DNA of 23,263 nucleotides from Gammaproteobacteria bacterium (GCA_017577365.1 PKRJ01000057.1:1-23263); one strand, 5' to 3'. Shown: positions 8,534-16,205, numbered from the stretch's first letter. Program-made: numbers and translations. The notes: generated by a model from the sequence alone, not told the origin.

Positions 8534-10081
8534 TCAATGGCGGAAGTGGCGCATGCCGGTGAAAACCATCGCGATGCCGCGCTCGTTCGCCGCCTGGATG
8601 ACCTCGGCATCTCGCACGGAGCCGCCCGGCTGGATCACCGCGGTGATGCCGTGCTGCGCGGCGACGTCGAGGCCGTCGCGGAACGGGAAGAACGCGTCCG
8701 ATGCCATCGCCGCGCCTTCGAGAGAGAAGCTCTGCTCGCCGGCCTTCGTGATGCCGATCTGCGCGGCCATCACGCGGCTCGTCTGGCCGCCGCCGATGCC
8801 GAGCGTCCGGCCGTCGCGGGCGTAGACGATCGCGTTCGATTTGACGTACTTCACGACGGTCCACGCGAAGAGCATGTCGCGGATCTCGCGTTCCGTCGGC
8901 GCGCGCTCCGTCACGACCTGGAGGTCGTCGCGCGTGATCGTGCCGCGGTCGCGCTGTTGCACGAGCACGCCGCCGTCGATCGAACGCAGCTCGACCTCGG
9001 GCTCGCCGCCCGAGCGCTCGCCGGTGACGATCAAGCGCAAGCTCTGCTTCTTCGATAGGATCCGTCGCGCGTCGTCGTCCGCGCCGATCGCGATGACGAC
9101 GTCCGCGTGCTGCGCGGACACCGCCTCGGCCGCTTCGCCATCGAGCGGGCGGTTGAACGCGATCACGCCGCCGAATGCCGAGACCGGGTCCGCGGCATAG
9201 GCCGCGCGATAGGCTTCCGCTGGCGTCGGCCCGACCGCGACGCCGCACGGCGTCGCGTGCTTGACGATGACGCACGCGGGCTCGTCGAACGCGCACGCGC
9301 ATTGCATCGCGGCGTCGGCATCGAGCAGGTTGATGTACGACAGCGGCTTGCCCTGCACGAGCTCGCCTTGCGCGACGGAGCCCGGGCGTTTGACCGTGCT
9401 GACGTAGAGCGCCGCGCGTTGGTGCGGGTTCTCGCCGTAGCGCAAGGTTTGCGCTTTGTTCCAGCCGAGGACGAGCCGGTCCGGCAGCGTCTCTTGCACC
9501 GCCTCGTCGGCGGCGAGATAGCGACTGATGGCGGCGTCGTAGCGAGACGTATGACCGAACGCTTTGACCGCGAGGCGCCGCCGTGTCGCGAGATCCGGCC
9601 CGCCGGCGCGAAGCGCCTCGATGACCATCGAGTAGTCCTCGGGGTCCACGACGACCGTGACTCGCTCGTGGTTCTTCGCGGCGGCACGAATCATCGCCGG
9701 GCCGCCGACATCGATATTCTCGATCGCGTCCTCGAGCGTCGCATTCGGCCGCGCTATGACGCGCTCGAACGGATACAGATTCACCGCGACCACGTCGATC
9801 GGCGCGATCGAATGCGCGGCGAGCGCATCGTCGTCGATGCCGCTACGAGCGAGCAGGCCGCCGTGGATCTTCGGGTGCAGCGTCTTGACGCGCCCGTCCA
9901 TGATCTCGGGAAACCCCGTGACCTCCGCGACCTCGGTGACGGGCAACGCCGCGTCGCGAAGCGCTCGCGCCGTGCCTCCGGTCGAGATCAGCTCGAACGA
10001 CAGATCGAGCAATCCTCTTGCGAACTCGACGATCCCGCTCTTGTCGGAAACGCTCAGCAGTGCACGACGATTCGGTTGCAT
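8534..10081 (-). CDS. purH: Bifunctional AICAR transformylase/IMP cyclohydrolase PurH
   Basis: Performs the last two steps of IMP synthesis: formylation of AICAR with 10-formyl-THF, then ring closure. The N-terminal cyclohydrolase domain shows ALLSVSDKSGIVEFA, ISTGGTARAL and MDGRVKTLHPKIHGG. The transformylase domain shows the catalytic Lys-His pair in VKHATPCGVA (Lys274, His275) and LGIGGGQTSRV. Length is 515 residues against 529 in E. coli. A GTG sits directly before the ATG (GTG ATG CAA CCG); I took the ATG at 10081 because MQPNRRALLSVSDKSG resembles family N-termini. It begins 9 bp after the fis stop without a clear Shine-Dalgarno, consistent with coupling to fis. purD follows. Confidence 0.97.
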   Translation of the reverse strand: MQPNRRALLSVSDKSGIVEFARGLLDLSFELISTGGTARALRDAALPVTEVAEVTGFPEIMDGRVKTLHPKIHGGLLARSGIDDDALAAHSIAPIDVVAVNLYPFERVIARPNATLEDAIENIDVGGPAMIRAAAKNHERVTVVVDPEDYSMVIEALRAGGPDLATRRRLAVKAFGHTSRYDAAISRYLAADEAVQETLPDRLVLGWNKAQTLRYGENPHQRAALYVSTVKRPGSVAQGELVQGKPLSYINLLDADAAMQCACAFDEPACVIVKHATPCGVAVGPTPAEAYRAAYAADPVSAFGGVIAFNRPLDGEAAEAVSAQHADVVIAIGADDDARRILSKKQSLRLIVTGERSGGEPEVELRSIDGGVLVQQRDRGTITRDDLQVVTERAPTEREIRDMLFAWTVVKYVKSNAIVYARDGRTLGIGGGQTSRVMAAQIGITKAGEQSFSLEGAAMASDAFFPFRDGLDVAAQHGITAVIQPGGSVRDAEVIQAANERGIAMVFTGMRHFRH

Positions 10082-10090
10082 CACGAGACG

Positions 10091-10408
10091 TCAATCGCCG
10101 ACGAGCTCGTAGCTCTTCAGCTTCTTGCGCAGGGTACCGCGATTGATGCCGAGAATCTCCGCCGCGCGGCTCTGGTTGCCGTTCGTATAGGTCAAGACCG
10201 CCTTGAAAAGTGGCTTCTCTACCTCACCGATGACGAGCTGATACAGATCGCCGGGCTTGTGTCCGTTCAGGCTCTCGAAATAGCTCTTCAACGCCTCATC
10301 CGTGAGCGCGCTGAGCGGTTTTATTCGAGCGTTTGCGCGCGTTGCGGGCGTGACCGCTTTTTTCGTTTTCTTTTTCGCGACCCGCTTTTTGTTGGATGGT
10401 GCCTTCAC
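10091..10408 (-). CDS. fis: Nucleoid protein Fis with Lys-rich N-terminus
   Basis: A DNA-bending nucleoid protein that controls rRNA, tRNA and many growth-phase genes. The C-terminal half is clear Fis: ALKSYFESLNG, DLYQLVIGEVEKPL, and the helix-turn-helix NGNQSRAAEILGINRGTLRKKLKSY (residues 76-100). The start is the GTG at 10408, fixed by an excellent Shine-Dalgarno GGGGAGG at 10414-10420, five bases before it. The frame is open upstream but that part is unlikely to be translated. The 105-residue protein differs from E. coli Fis (98) at the N-terminus. Residues 2-31 are basic and low in complexity (KKRVAKKKTKKAVTP) instead of the beta-hairpin that contacts Hin and Gin recombinases. fis leads fis-purH-purD; the usual partner dusB is not adjacent. 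Confidence 0.93.
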   Translation of the reverse strand: MKAPSNKKRVAKKKTKKAVTPATRANARIKPLSALTDEALKSYFESLNGHKPGDLYQLVIGEVEKPLFKAVLTYTNGNQSRAAEILGINRGTLRKKLKSYELVGD

Positions 10409-10574
10409 GACGTCCTCCCCACGGAACGTGTTTCCACGCACGGATACTCGGCCCTGCTCGTCGTTCTCGCACTGCCCTTCCGTGGCATGGGAAATGAAAA
10501 CCGTCCCGACATGAAGCCAGGCACGTTCGACGCTGTGGTTGAGCCCTGTATTCTGCCGCAAGAACGTGAGACTC

Positions 10575-10593
10575 GGGGCGCGAAATCATAGCA
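10575..10593 (-). promoter_or_regulatory. Probable fis-purHD promoter (extended -10, GC-rich discriminator)
   Basis: Reading the minus strand, TGCTATGAT occupies 10593-10585: an extended -10 (TGn plus TATGAT, one mismatch to consensus). It is followed by TTCGCGCCCC down to 10575. No good -35 is seen, as is common with extended -10 promoters. The expected transcription start is near 10578, giving a leader of about 170 nt to the fis GTG. A GC-rich discriminator is the established mark of promoters repressed by ppGpp/DksA, including E. coli fis; stringent control is inferred here. Confidence 0.5.
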
Positions 10594-10672
10594 TGGAACT
10601 CCGGCCCCGCTGCCATACCGAAGCGTTCTATCGCTTGGCGCTCGGGCCGGGAAAACGAGTCTGTCGGTCTCG

Positions 10673-11914
10673 TCAGCGAAACACCTCGTCCGCCGCGCAA
10701 ACGAGCTCCCCGCTGCCGCGCGGAATGCATACGTCGAGCTCGAATCCGTACGCGTCCGGTCCCGGATCGACGATCGTAAGCTGCGCCCTAGCGGTTCTAC
10801 CCGCGTGCATCTCGGTCGCTCGAGCGCCGCCGGCGAGGTATTCCGAAGGAGAAAAGATGCGGCTTCCTACCGTTTGCTCCCAGCGATCCTTCAGTTGCAC
10901 GTGGATATGCGGAAACGGTTGCGTTCGCGGGCCGCGATTGAAAATGCGCGCGGCGATCGTAAGGCTGCCTTGACCTTCCGCGTTCGGCTCCGCAACGGCC
11001 GTCCAATCGAGGATCTCGTATTGCGCGAGATCCCAATGCGGCGTCACTTCGCTGCCGAGAAACGCGTACGCTTTTTGCAGCCAAGGCCCGACGACCGCGG
11101 TGGCCGCAAGCTGTGCCCGGTAATGATGCGTCACCTGCAGCGCGAGCAGCAGAGCCGCCGCTATGCAGCCGAACGTCCACTTGCGCGTCGGGCGTGCGGC
11201 TCGCTCCTCATCGAGCACGACGAACGTGGGCGAGCTCTGTGTGTTCTCGGTCTCCGTCGAAGAAGCGTCCGATTCGATCTCGCTCGTCGTGATATCCGAA
11301 GGCTCGTCCGTGCTCGCTTCGACTTCCTCGATGACGTTCTCGACGGTAATTCCCTCGAACGTCGGCTCGGTCGACGCGAGATTCCCTTCGTCGGCGGCGA
11401 CGGCATTCGCGCTCTCTTCGGCCTCCGGCGCGATGCCGCCGTCGGTCTCCGGGATGTCATCGACTTGGAGGTCGGGTGCCGTCGCAATGCCCGCCTCGAC
11501 GTCGGTCGAGGCCGCGTCGGCGGCTTCGACTTCGCTCTCAGCCGTGTTGCCGAGCCCGTCCTCTGACTCCGTCGCGTCGGCGCGATCGTGCTCGACGTCC
11601 GGCTCGTCGCTTCCGGCGGGCTCGACCTCCGTCGACGGCGTGCGATTCTCGACCGTCGCCGCGGGCGCGCCCGCCGCCGCAGCGGCTCCTTCAGCGAGTG
11701 CTTCGCTCGTTTCGCGAGCCGGCGGAGTCGGAGCGACGGCTTTACGGACGACTCCGCTGTCGCAGTACGCCTCGCTCGTGCCGCGGCGCAGCTCGGTGTA
11801 CGCGTTGAACACGCACGCGCATCGGCCGCAGCGGACCTGGCCGTCCGCCTTACGCAACGCGTCGGCGGTGATGCGAAACGTCGTGTCGCACTCCGGGCAG
11901 CGCGTGAACAGCAT
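10673..11914 (-). CDS. Zinc-ribbon, single-pass membrane protein with DUF3426 domain
   Basis: A 413-residue protein in three parts. Residues 1-35 are an MJ0042-type zinc ribbon (RCPECDTTFRI and VRCGRC, cysteines 6, 9, 29 and 32). Residues about 60-240 are a very acidic, Glu/Asp/Ser/Thr/Ala-rich linker with almost no basic residues. A single transmembrane helix follows (FGCIAAALLLALQV, about 247-261), then a C-terminal domain of about 140 residues resembling DUF3426 (ARIFNRGPRTQPFPHIHVQL, SEYL, CIPRG). The ribbon and linker would be cytoplasmic and the DUF3426 domain periplasmic. Function is unknown. The gene commonly sits by prmA, dusB and fis in gammaproteobacteria, as here (prmA 51 bp upstream). 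The start is ATG 11914. Confidence 0.82.
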   Translation of the reverse strand: MLFTRCPECDTTFRITADALRKADGQVRCGRCACVFNAYTELRRGTSEAYCDSGVVRKAVAPTPPARETSEALAEGAAAAAGAPAATVENRTPSTEVEPAGSDEPDVEHDRADATESEDGLGNTAESEVEAADAASTDVEAGIATAPDLQVDDIPETDGGIAPEAEESANAVAADEGNLASTEPTFEGITVENVIEEVEASTDEPSDITTSEIESDASSTETENTQSSPTFVVLDEERAARPTRKWTFGCIAAALLLALQVTHHYRAQLAATAVVGPWLQKAYAFLGSEVTPHWDLAQYEILDWTAVAEPNAEGQGSLTIAARIFNRGPRTQPFPHIHVQLKDRWEQTVGSRIFSPSEYLAGGARATEMHAGRTARAQLTIVDPGPDAYGFELDVCIPRGSGELVCAADEVFR

Positions 11915-11965
11915 AGGGTTATGGGCGCGCGAAGCTCACCGGGGATCGGTCCCCGGATTCTATAG

Positions 11966-12871
11966 TCAACCGCGGCCGATTGCGGCCACGGGCTCGAAGG
12001 GCGAGCGCTTGCATGCTTCGAGCCGAACCCAGCCGTCGCGCTCGCGGGCCGCGACGATGTCGAAGTGCGTCCGATAAGCGTTCTCGATCCGGCTTCGCTG
12101 GTTTCCGAGCAGCCCGCTCAGCACGACGTGCCCGCCGGTCACCACGCGCTCGGCGAAGAGCGGCGCGAGCTCGACCAACGGGTCGGCCAGAATGTTCGCC
12201 ATCAGGACGTCGGCGCGGAAAGTCGGCAGCGATTCCGGCGGACCGATCCAGAGCCGATCGGAAAGCGCGTTCAGCTCGGCGTTGGCCTGCGCGGCTTCGA
12301 GCGCCTGCGGATCGTTGTCGACGGCGAACGCGCGCGAAGCGCCGAGGCGCAGCGCCGCGAGCGCAAGAACGCCGGAGCCGCAACCGTAGTCGAGCACGAC
12401 GGAGCCTTGCGGCAGCGACGCGTCGATCCACTCGAGGCAAAGCGCCGTCGTCGGATGCTCGCCGGTGCCGAACGCGAAGCCGCGGTGCAGGCGTACCGTC
12501 GGCGACCCGTCCGCGGGCTCGTCGTCGTCCGCGGAGACGACCCAAAGCCGACCGATGCGCAGAGGCTCGAGCCGCCCGAGCCCGCGTGCGGCGAGCTCGT
12601 CGCCGGCCACCTCGTCGATCACGATCGAAGCGTCGGGTCCGAGCGTCCGCTCGAGCATCGCGCGCACCGCGTCGCGATCGATCGCCGCGTCGAAAAGCGC
12701 GTTGACGACGACGTCCGGCCAGAGCGGCGCATCGCCCGGCGCCGGCTCGTACAGCGGCTGGTCCTCCGCGTCCTCGAGCGAGATCGAGCTCGCGCCGGCG
12801 AGCTCGAGCAAGGCCTCCGTCGCGGGCACCTTGTCGCGTGGCAAGCGGGCGATGACGCGTAGCAAGGTCAC
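11966..12871 (-). CDS. prmA: Ribosomal protein L11 methyltransferase PrmA
   Basis: Methylates ribosomal protein L11 using S-adenosylmethionine. The protein is 301 residues (E. coli 293). The methyltransferase core shows FAFGTGEHPTTALCLEW (133-148), motif I VVLDYGCGSGVLALAAL (158-174), AVDNDPQALEAA, and ANILADPL (225-232), all characteristic of PrmA. The segment before the core (DELAARGLGRLEPLRIGRLWV) lacks the Trp-rich DWxxxW pattern usual in the family, so the N-terminal domain is somewhat divergent. The GTG at 12871 lies 3 bp after the accC stop. An AGGA ends one base before it, and a TTG two codons later is better spaced, so the exact start is uncertain. It is probably co-translated with accC. 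Confidence 0.95.
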   Translation of the reverse strand: MTLLRVIARLPRDKVPATEALLELAGASSISLEDAEDQPLYEPAPGDAPLWPDVVVNALFDAAIDRDAVRAMLERTLGPDASIVIDEVAGDELAARGLGRLEPLRIGRLWVVSADDDEPADGSPTVRLHRGFAFGTGEHPTTALCLEWIDASLPQGSVVLDYGCGSGVLALAALRLGASRAFAVDNDPQALEAAQANAELNALSDRLWIGPPESLPTFRADVLMANILADPLVELAPLFAERVVTGGHVVLSGLLGNQRSRIENAYRTHFDIVAARERDGWVRLEACKRSPFEPVAAIGRG

Positions 12872-12874
12872 GTC

Positions 12875-14242
12875 CTATTTCAGGCCGAGCCGCTTCTCGA
12901 GGTAGTGGATATCCGTGCCGCCGGTCTTGAACGCGGAGTGCTGGAAAATTTCCTCATGCAACGGGATATTCGTCTTGATGCCTTCGACGACGACCTCGTT
13001 GAGCGCCGTCGTCATGCGCGCGATCGCCGACGCGCGGTCTTCGCCGTGCGCGATGATCTTTGCGATCAGCGAGTCGTAGTGCGGCGGGACGGAATAACCG
13101 CTGTAGAGATGGCTGTCGACGCGGATCCCGGGCCCGCCCGGCGCGTGCCAGAGCGTCACGGTGCCCGGCGACGGCGTGAAAGTCGTCGGATCCTCGGCGT
13201 TGATGCGGCACTCGATCGCGTGCCCGCGCCACTCGACGTCTTTCTGGCGTATCCGAAGCTTCTCGCCCGCGGCGATCAGGAGCTGCCATTTGACGATATC
13301 GATGCCGGTCACCATCTCCGTGACCGGATGCTCGACCTGCACGCGCGTATTCATCTCGATGAAGTAGAACTTTCCGTCCTGATACAGGAACTCGAAAGTT
13401 CCCGCGCCGCGGTAGCCGATGCGGCGGCACGCCTCGACGCATAGCTCGCCCATCTCGCGGCGCTGCGCCTCGGTGATCCCGGGCGCCGGGGCTTCCTCGA
13501 TGACCTTCTGGTGACGGCGCTGCATCGAGCAGTCGCGCTCGCCCAAGTGGATCGCGTTGCCGTGCCCGTCCGCGAGCACCTGGAACTCGATGTGCCGCGG
13601 ATGGTCGAGGAATTTCTCCATGTAGACCTGGTCGTTGCCGAATGCGGAACGCGCCTCGTTACGCGTGATCGAGATCGCATTCAGCAGCGCGGCCTCGCTG
13701 TGCACGACCCGCATGCCGCGTCCGCCGCCGCCGCCGGCGGCCTTGATGATCACGGGATAGCCGAGCGACCGCGCGAGACGCAGGTTCTCCGCATCGTCGT
13801 CGCCGAGCGGCCCATCGGATCCCGGCACGCACGGCACGCCCGCGGAGCGCATCGCGCGGATCGCGGAGACCTTGTCGCCCATCAGACGGATCGTCTCGGG
13901 GCGCGGTCCGATGAACGTGAAACCGCTCTCCTCGACGCGCTCGGCGAAGTCCGCGTTCTCGGCGAGGAACCCGTAGCCCGGATGAATCGCGACGGAATCG
14001 GTCACCTCGGCTGCCGCGATGATCGCCGGCATGTTGAGATAGCTCTGCTGCGACGGCGGCGGACCGATACAGACGGTCTCGTCGGCGAGCAGGACGTGCT
14101 TCAACGACGTGTCGGCCGTCGAATGCACGGCGACCGTCTTGATGCCGAGCTCGCGGCAGGCCCGATAGATGCGCAGCGCGATCTCGCCTCGATTCGCGAT
14201 CAGAACCTTCTCGAGCGGCGGCACGCCGGAATTCTTCGTCAT
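12875..14242 (-). CDS. accC: Biotin carboxylase subunit of acetyl-CoA carboxylase
   Basis: Carboxylates the biotin of AccB with ATP and bicarbonate, the first half of the acetyl-CoA carboxylase reaction that commits carbon to fatty acids. The protein is 455 residues (E. coli 449). Visible are the opening EKVLIANRGEIALR, AIHPGYGFLAENA, the ATP-grasp glycine loop AAGGGGGRGMR (168-178), and EMNTRVQVEHPVTE (296-309) with metal and catalytic residues. The N-terminus carries about nine extra residues (MTKNSGVPP) before the usual start; ATG 14242 has CGGAG three bases upstream. It follows accB by 115 bp, in which I see no clear structure, and directly precedes prmA. Confidence 0.97.
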   Translation of the reverse strand: MTKNSGVPPLEKVLIANRGEIALRIYRACRELGIKTVAVHSTADTSLKHVLLADETVCIGPPPSQQSYLNMPAIIAAAEVTDSVAIHPGYGFLAENADFAERVEESGFTFIGPRPETIRLMGDKVSAIRAMRSAGVPCVPGSDGPLGDDDAENLRLARSLGYPVIIKAAGGGGGRGMRVVHSEAALLNAISITRNEARSAFGNDQVYMEKFLDHPRHIEFQVLADGHGNAIHLGERDCSMQRRHQKVIEEAPAPGITEAQRREMGELCVEACRRIGYRGAGTFEFLYQDGKFYFIEMNTRVQVEHPVTEMVTGIDIVKWQLLIAAGEKLRIRQKDVEWRGHAIECRINAEDPTTFTPSPGTVTLWHAPGGPGIRVDSHLYSGYSVPPHYDSLIAKIIAHGEDRASAIARMTTALNEVVVEGIKTNIPLHEEIFQHSAFKTGGTDIHYLEKRLGLK

Positions 14243-14357
14243 CGGCTCCGTTGGCTCCGCAATGTCGCGGCCGCGACGGCGATGTCTCGTCTCGAGCTCG
14301 TGCGCGGCGCGTCGGTGAAAAAGCGTGTTTCGGACTTCGGCGAGCGGTCCGGCCCGG

Positions 14358-14810
14358 TCATACCTCGATCACGAACAGCGGCTGACCGTACTCGACCGGA
14401 TCGCCGTTCTCGACGAGGATGCTGACGACCTTTCCGGCGACGTCGGACTCGATCTGATTCATCATCTTCATCGCTTCGATGATGCAGAGCGTGTCGCCGA
14501 CGGCGACCTGCTGGCCGATCTCGACGAACGGTTTCGCGCCGGGGCTCGGGGCGGCGTAGAACGTGCCGACCATCGGCGCGGTGATCTGATGCCCCTTCGG
14601 CGGCTCCGGCACGGGCTCGGCCTTCGTCTCCGCCGGCGCGGCCGCGGGGACCGCGGCAGGCGCGGCCATCGGCGGCGGCGCGTACGTCATCACGCCGGTG
14701 CTCGGATACCGGCTGATTCTGACGGACTCTTCTCCCTCGGAGATCTCGATCTCCGCAATCCCCGATTCCTCGAGCAGCTCGATCAGTTTCTTGACTTTGC
14801 GTATGTCCAC
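14358..14810 (-). CDS. accB: Biotin carboxyl carrier protein of acetyl-CoA carboxylase
   Basis: Carries biotin between biotin carboxylase and carboxyltransferase. The 150-residue protein (E. coli 156) starts MDIRKVKKLIELLEESGIAE, then has an Ala/Pro-rich linker (about 44-72) and the biotinyl domain with EAMKMMNQIESD; the biotinylated residue should be Lys115. The start is GTG 14810, with Shine-Dalgarno CGGGGAG six bases upstream. The start GTG and the aroQ stop TAG share one base (TAGTG), so translation is likely coupled. Unusually long upstream readings of this frame run through aroQ and are not real. The thumb region GTFYAAPSPGAKPFVEIG is intact. Confidence 0.97.
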   Translation of the reverse strand: MDIRKVKKLIELLEESGIAEIEISEGEESVRISRYPSTGVMTYAPPPMAAPAAVPAAAPAETKAEPVPEPPKGHQITAPMVGTFYAAPSPGAKPFVEIGQQVAVGDTLCIIEAMKMMNQIESDVAGKVVSILVENGDPVEYGQPLFVIEV

Positions 14811-15256
14811 TATTTGCTCCCCGACAGGTACCGATCGGCCGCGGTCAGCGCAAGCTCGTAGCTCGTGACGCCGAAGCCGGCGATCGTGCCGACGGCGATG
14901 TCCGAGAAATACGAATGACGCCGGAATTCTTCGCGCTTCGCGGTGTTCGACAGGTGCAGCTCGATGAACGGAATCGCGACCGCGAGCAACGCGTCCCGAA
15001 GCGCGACGCTCGTATGCGTGAAGGCCGCGGGATTGAACAGAATGAAATCGACGCCCTCGCCGCGCGCGGCGTGGATGCGCCGGATCAGCTCGTGCTCGGC
15101 GTCGCTCTGAAACGCGTCGAGCGAGTGCCCGGCCGCCTTCGCCAGCTCCTTGAGCCGATTCTCGATATCGGCGAGCGTCGTGCGGCCGTAGATCTCCGGC
15201 TCTCGCGTGCCGAGCAGGCCGAGATTCGGGCCGTTCAGAAGAAGCAATCGCGCCAT
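14810..15256 (-). CDS. aroQ: Type II 3-dehydroquinate dehydratase
   Basis: Converts 3-dehydroquinate to 3-dehydroshikimate in the shikimate pathway. The 148-residue length is typical for the dodecameric type II enzyme. Signature sequences are LLLLNGPNLGLLGTREPEIYG with the catalytic Tyr23, FILFNPAAFTHTSVALRDAL, and FIELHLSN with the catalytic His. The start is ATG 15256, with only a weak GGAA upstream. It heads the minus-strand run aroQ-accB-accC-prmA, and its stop overlaps the accB start. This order is also seen in Pseudomonas. Its promoter should lie between 15257 and the large palindrome at 15334; I could not pick convincing hexamers there. Confidence 0.97.
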   Translation of the reverse strand: MARLLLLNGPNLGLLGTREPEIYGRTTLADIENRLKELAKAAGHSLDAFQSDAEHELIRRIHAARGEGVDFILFNPAAFTHTSVALRDALLAVAIPFIELHLSNTAKREEFRRHSYFSDIAVGTIAGFGVTSYELALTAADRYLSGSK

Positions 15257-15333
15257 CGATGAGGTTCCGCCAAATAACGGGCAAGTTTAACCGCTTTTCG
15301 GCGAAGTTGGCGCTAGTTTGATGCGAATTCGGG

Positions 15334-15468
15334 GCGGATTGGCCGCGGCTGTCGATACCTGCCTTTGCGGGGCACGCCGCGAGCACGTCCCTGTGGGGTT
15401 CGTGTGCCGCCATCCCTGGCGGCACACGGCCCCGCAAAGGCAGGTATCGACAGCCACGTCCAATCCGC
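15334..15468. repeat. Large nested palindrome (REP/MITE-like intergenic element)
   Basis: An intergenic element of about 135 bp. Outer arms GCGGATTGG (15334-15342) and CCAATCCGC (15460-15468) are perfect complements. After a 4x4 internal loop come 27-bp perfectly complementary arms (15347-15373 and 15429-15455). These enclose an unpaired 27-nt segment on the left and an 11-bp perfect hairpin (15401-15411 / 15418-15428, loop ATCCCT) on the right. No open reading frame of interest lies inside. It sits between the tlpA-like stop and aroQ. The shape and size fit non-autonomous mobile palindromes; it could also act as a 3'-end or terminator structure. Mobility is inferred because no second copy is visible in this window. 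Confidence 0.75.
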
Positions 15469-15483
15469 GCAGACCCTTTGAGA

Positions 15484-16143
15484 CTACAGAAGCTCGGTCA
15501 GCCGAGCCCGCGCTCCGTCGATGTCCGTGCGGCCGTCGCGAAGCGCCTCGAGCACCGCGACGAGCTCGTCGAGATGCTCGGCGTGAAGCTCCCCGGTCCG
15601 GACGCCGAGCGTCTGCCCGTCGGCCGCGGTGAAGATCGTGAACGGCAGCGCGTAGAACTCGACGCCGAAGCTCGCCGCGGCGTTCACGCCTTCGGTCTGG
15701 CCGACGAGAATCGGGTAATTGAAGCCCATCTCCTCGGCGAACGCTTGGACCTTCGCCATGTCGTCGATCGCGATCCCGACGACCGTAAGCCACGGATGCT
15801 CGTCCTGGAACGCTTTCAGCATCGGGATCTCACGAAGACACGGGGCGCACCACGTCGCCCAGAAGTTGATCACGAGCGGCTGGCCCGGCCAGCTTCGAAT
15901 CGAGACCTCGGTGCCGTCGAGGCCGGCCATCGAGAAATCCGGCAGCTCGTCGGGCAGGGCCGATGCCTGATGCTCGGCGGCGTGGTCATGATCGGCCCCT
16001 CGATGGAGCTCCGCGGCCTGCTCGTGCCCGCCGTGCGCCTCGGCCGGCGCGCGGTCGAAGACGACGCGATAGGTCACGTAGCCGAGCGCCGCGGACGCGC
16101 TCAGCGCGACGGCGATCAGCGTCGGTTTGATCCCTCTGCTCAT
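15484..16143 (-). CDS. TlpA/ResA-like periplasmic thioredoxin with His-rich linker
   Basis: A 219-residue membrane-anchored redoxin. Residues 7-29 form an N-terminal hydrophobic anchor or signal. Residues 35-60 are rich in histidine (His37, 40, 47, 52, 54, 58) and acidic residues. The thioredoxin fold follows with FWATWCAPCLREIP (Cys99, Cys102) and the cis-proline loop YALPFTIF (Pro167). Family members reduce periplasmic disulfides, for example in cytochrome c maturation, and receive electrons from DsbD or CcdA. The gene follows dsbD by 62 bp on the same strand, which fits a donor-acceptor pair. The His-rich linker suggests metal binding, an inference. ATG 16143 has AGGA nine bases upstream. 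Upstream in-frame sequence runs through dsbD and was excluded. Confidence 0.88.
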   Translation of the reverse strand: MSRGIKPTLIAVALSASAALGYVTYRVVFDRAPAEAHGGHEQAAELHRGADHDHAAEHQASALPDELPDFSMAGLDGTEVSIRSWPGQPLVINFWATWCAPCLREIPMLKAFQDEHPWLTVVGIAIDDMAKVQAFAEEMGFNYPILVGQTEGVNAAASFGVEFYALPFTIFTAADGQTLGVRTGELHAEHLDELVAVLEALRDGRTDIDGARARLTELL

Positions 16144-16205
16144 GACTGTGCATCCTGCCCGCTTTTCGCGCCGGGAGAAAGAGGGAGCGTGGTCGGACGG
16201 ACGAG

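Noticed and set aside
9107..10591. A 494-codon plus-strand frame opposite purH and fis
   Set aside because: It spans two unrelated real genes on the other strand and is Arg/Asp/Val-rich low-information sequence, a GC artefact.
10655..10673. ACGAG/CTCGT stem with a T-run at the end of the DUF3426 gene (minus strand)
   Set aside because: Only 5 bp with a 9-nt loop, and it overlaps the stop codon; too weak to call a terminator.
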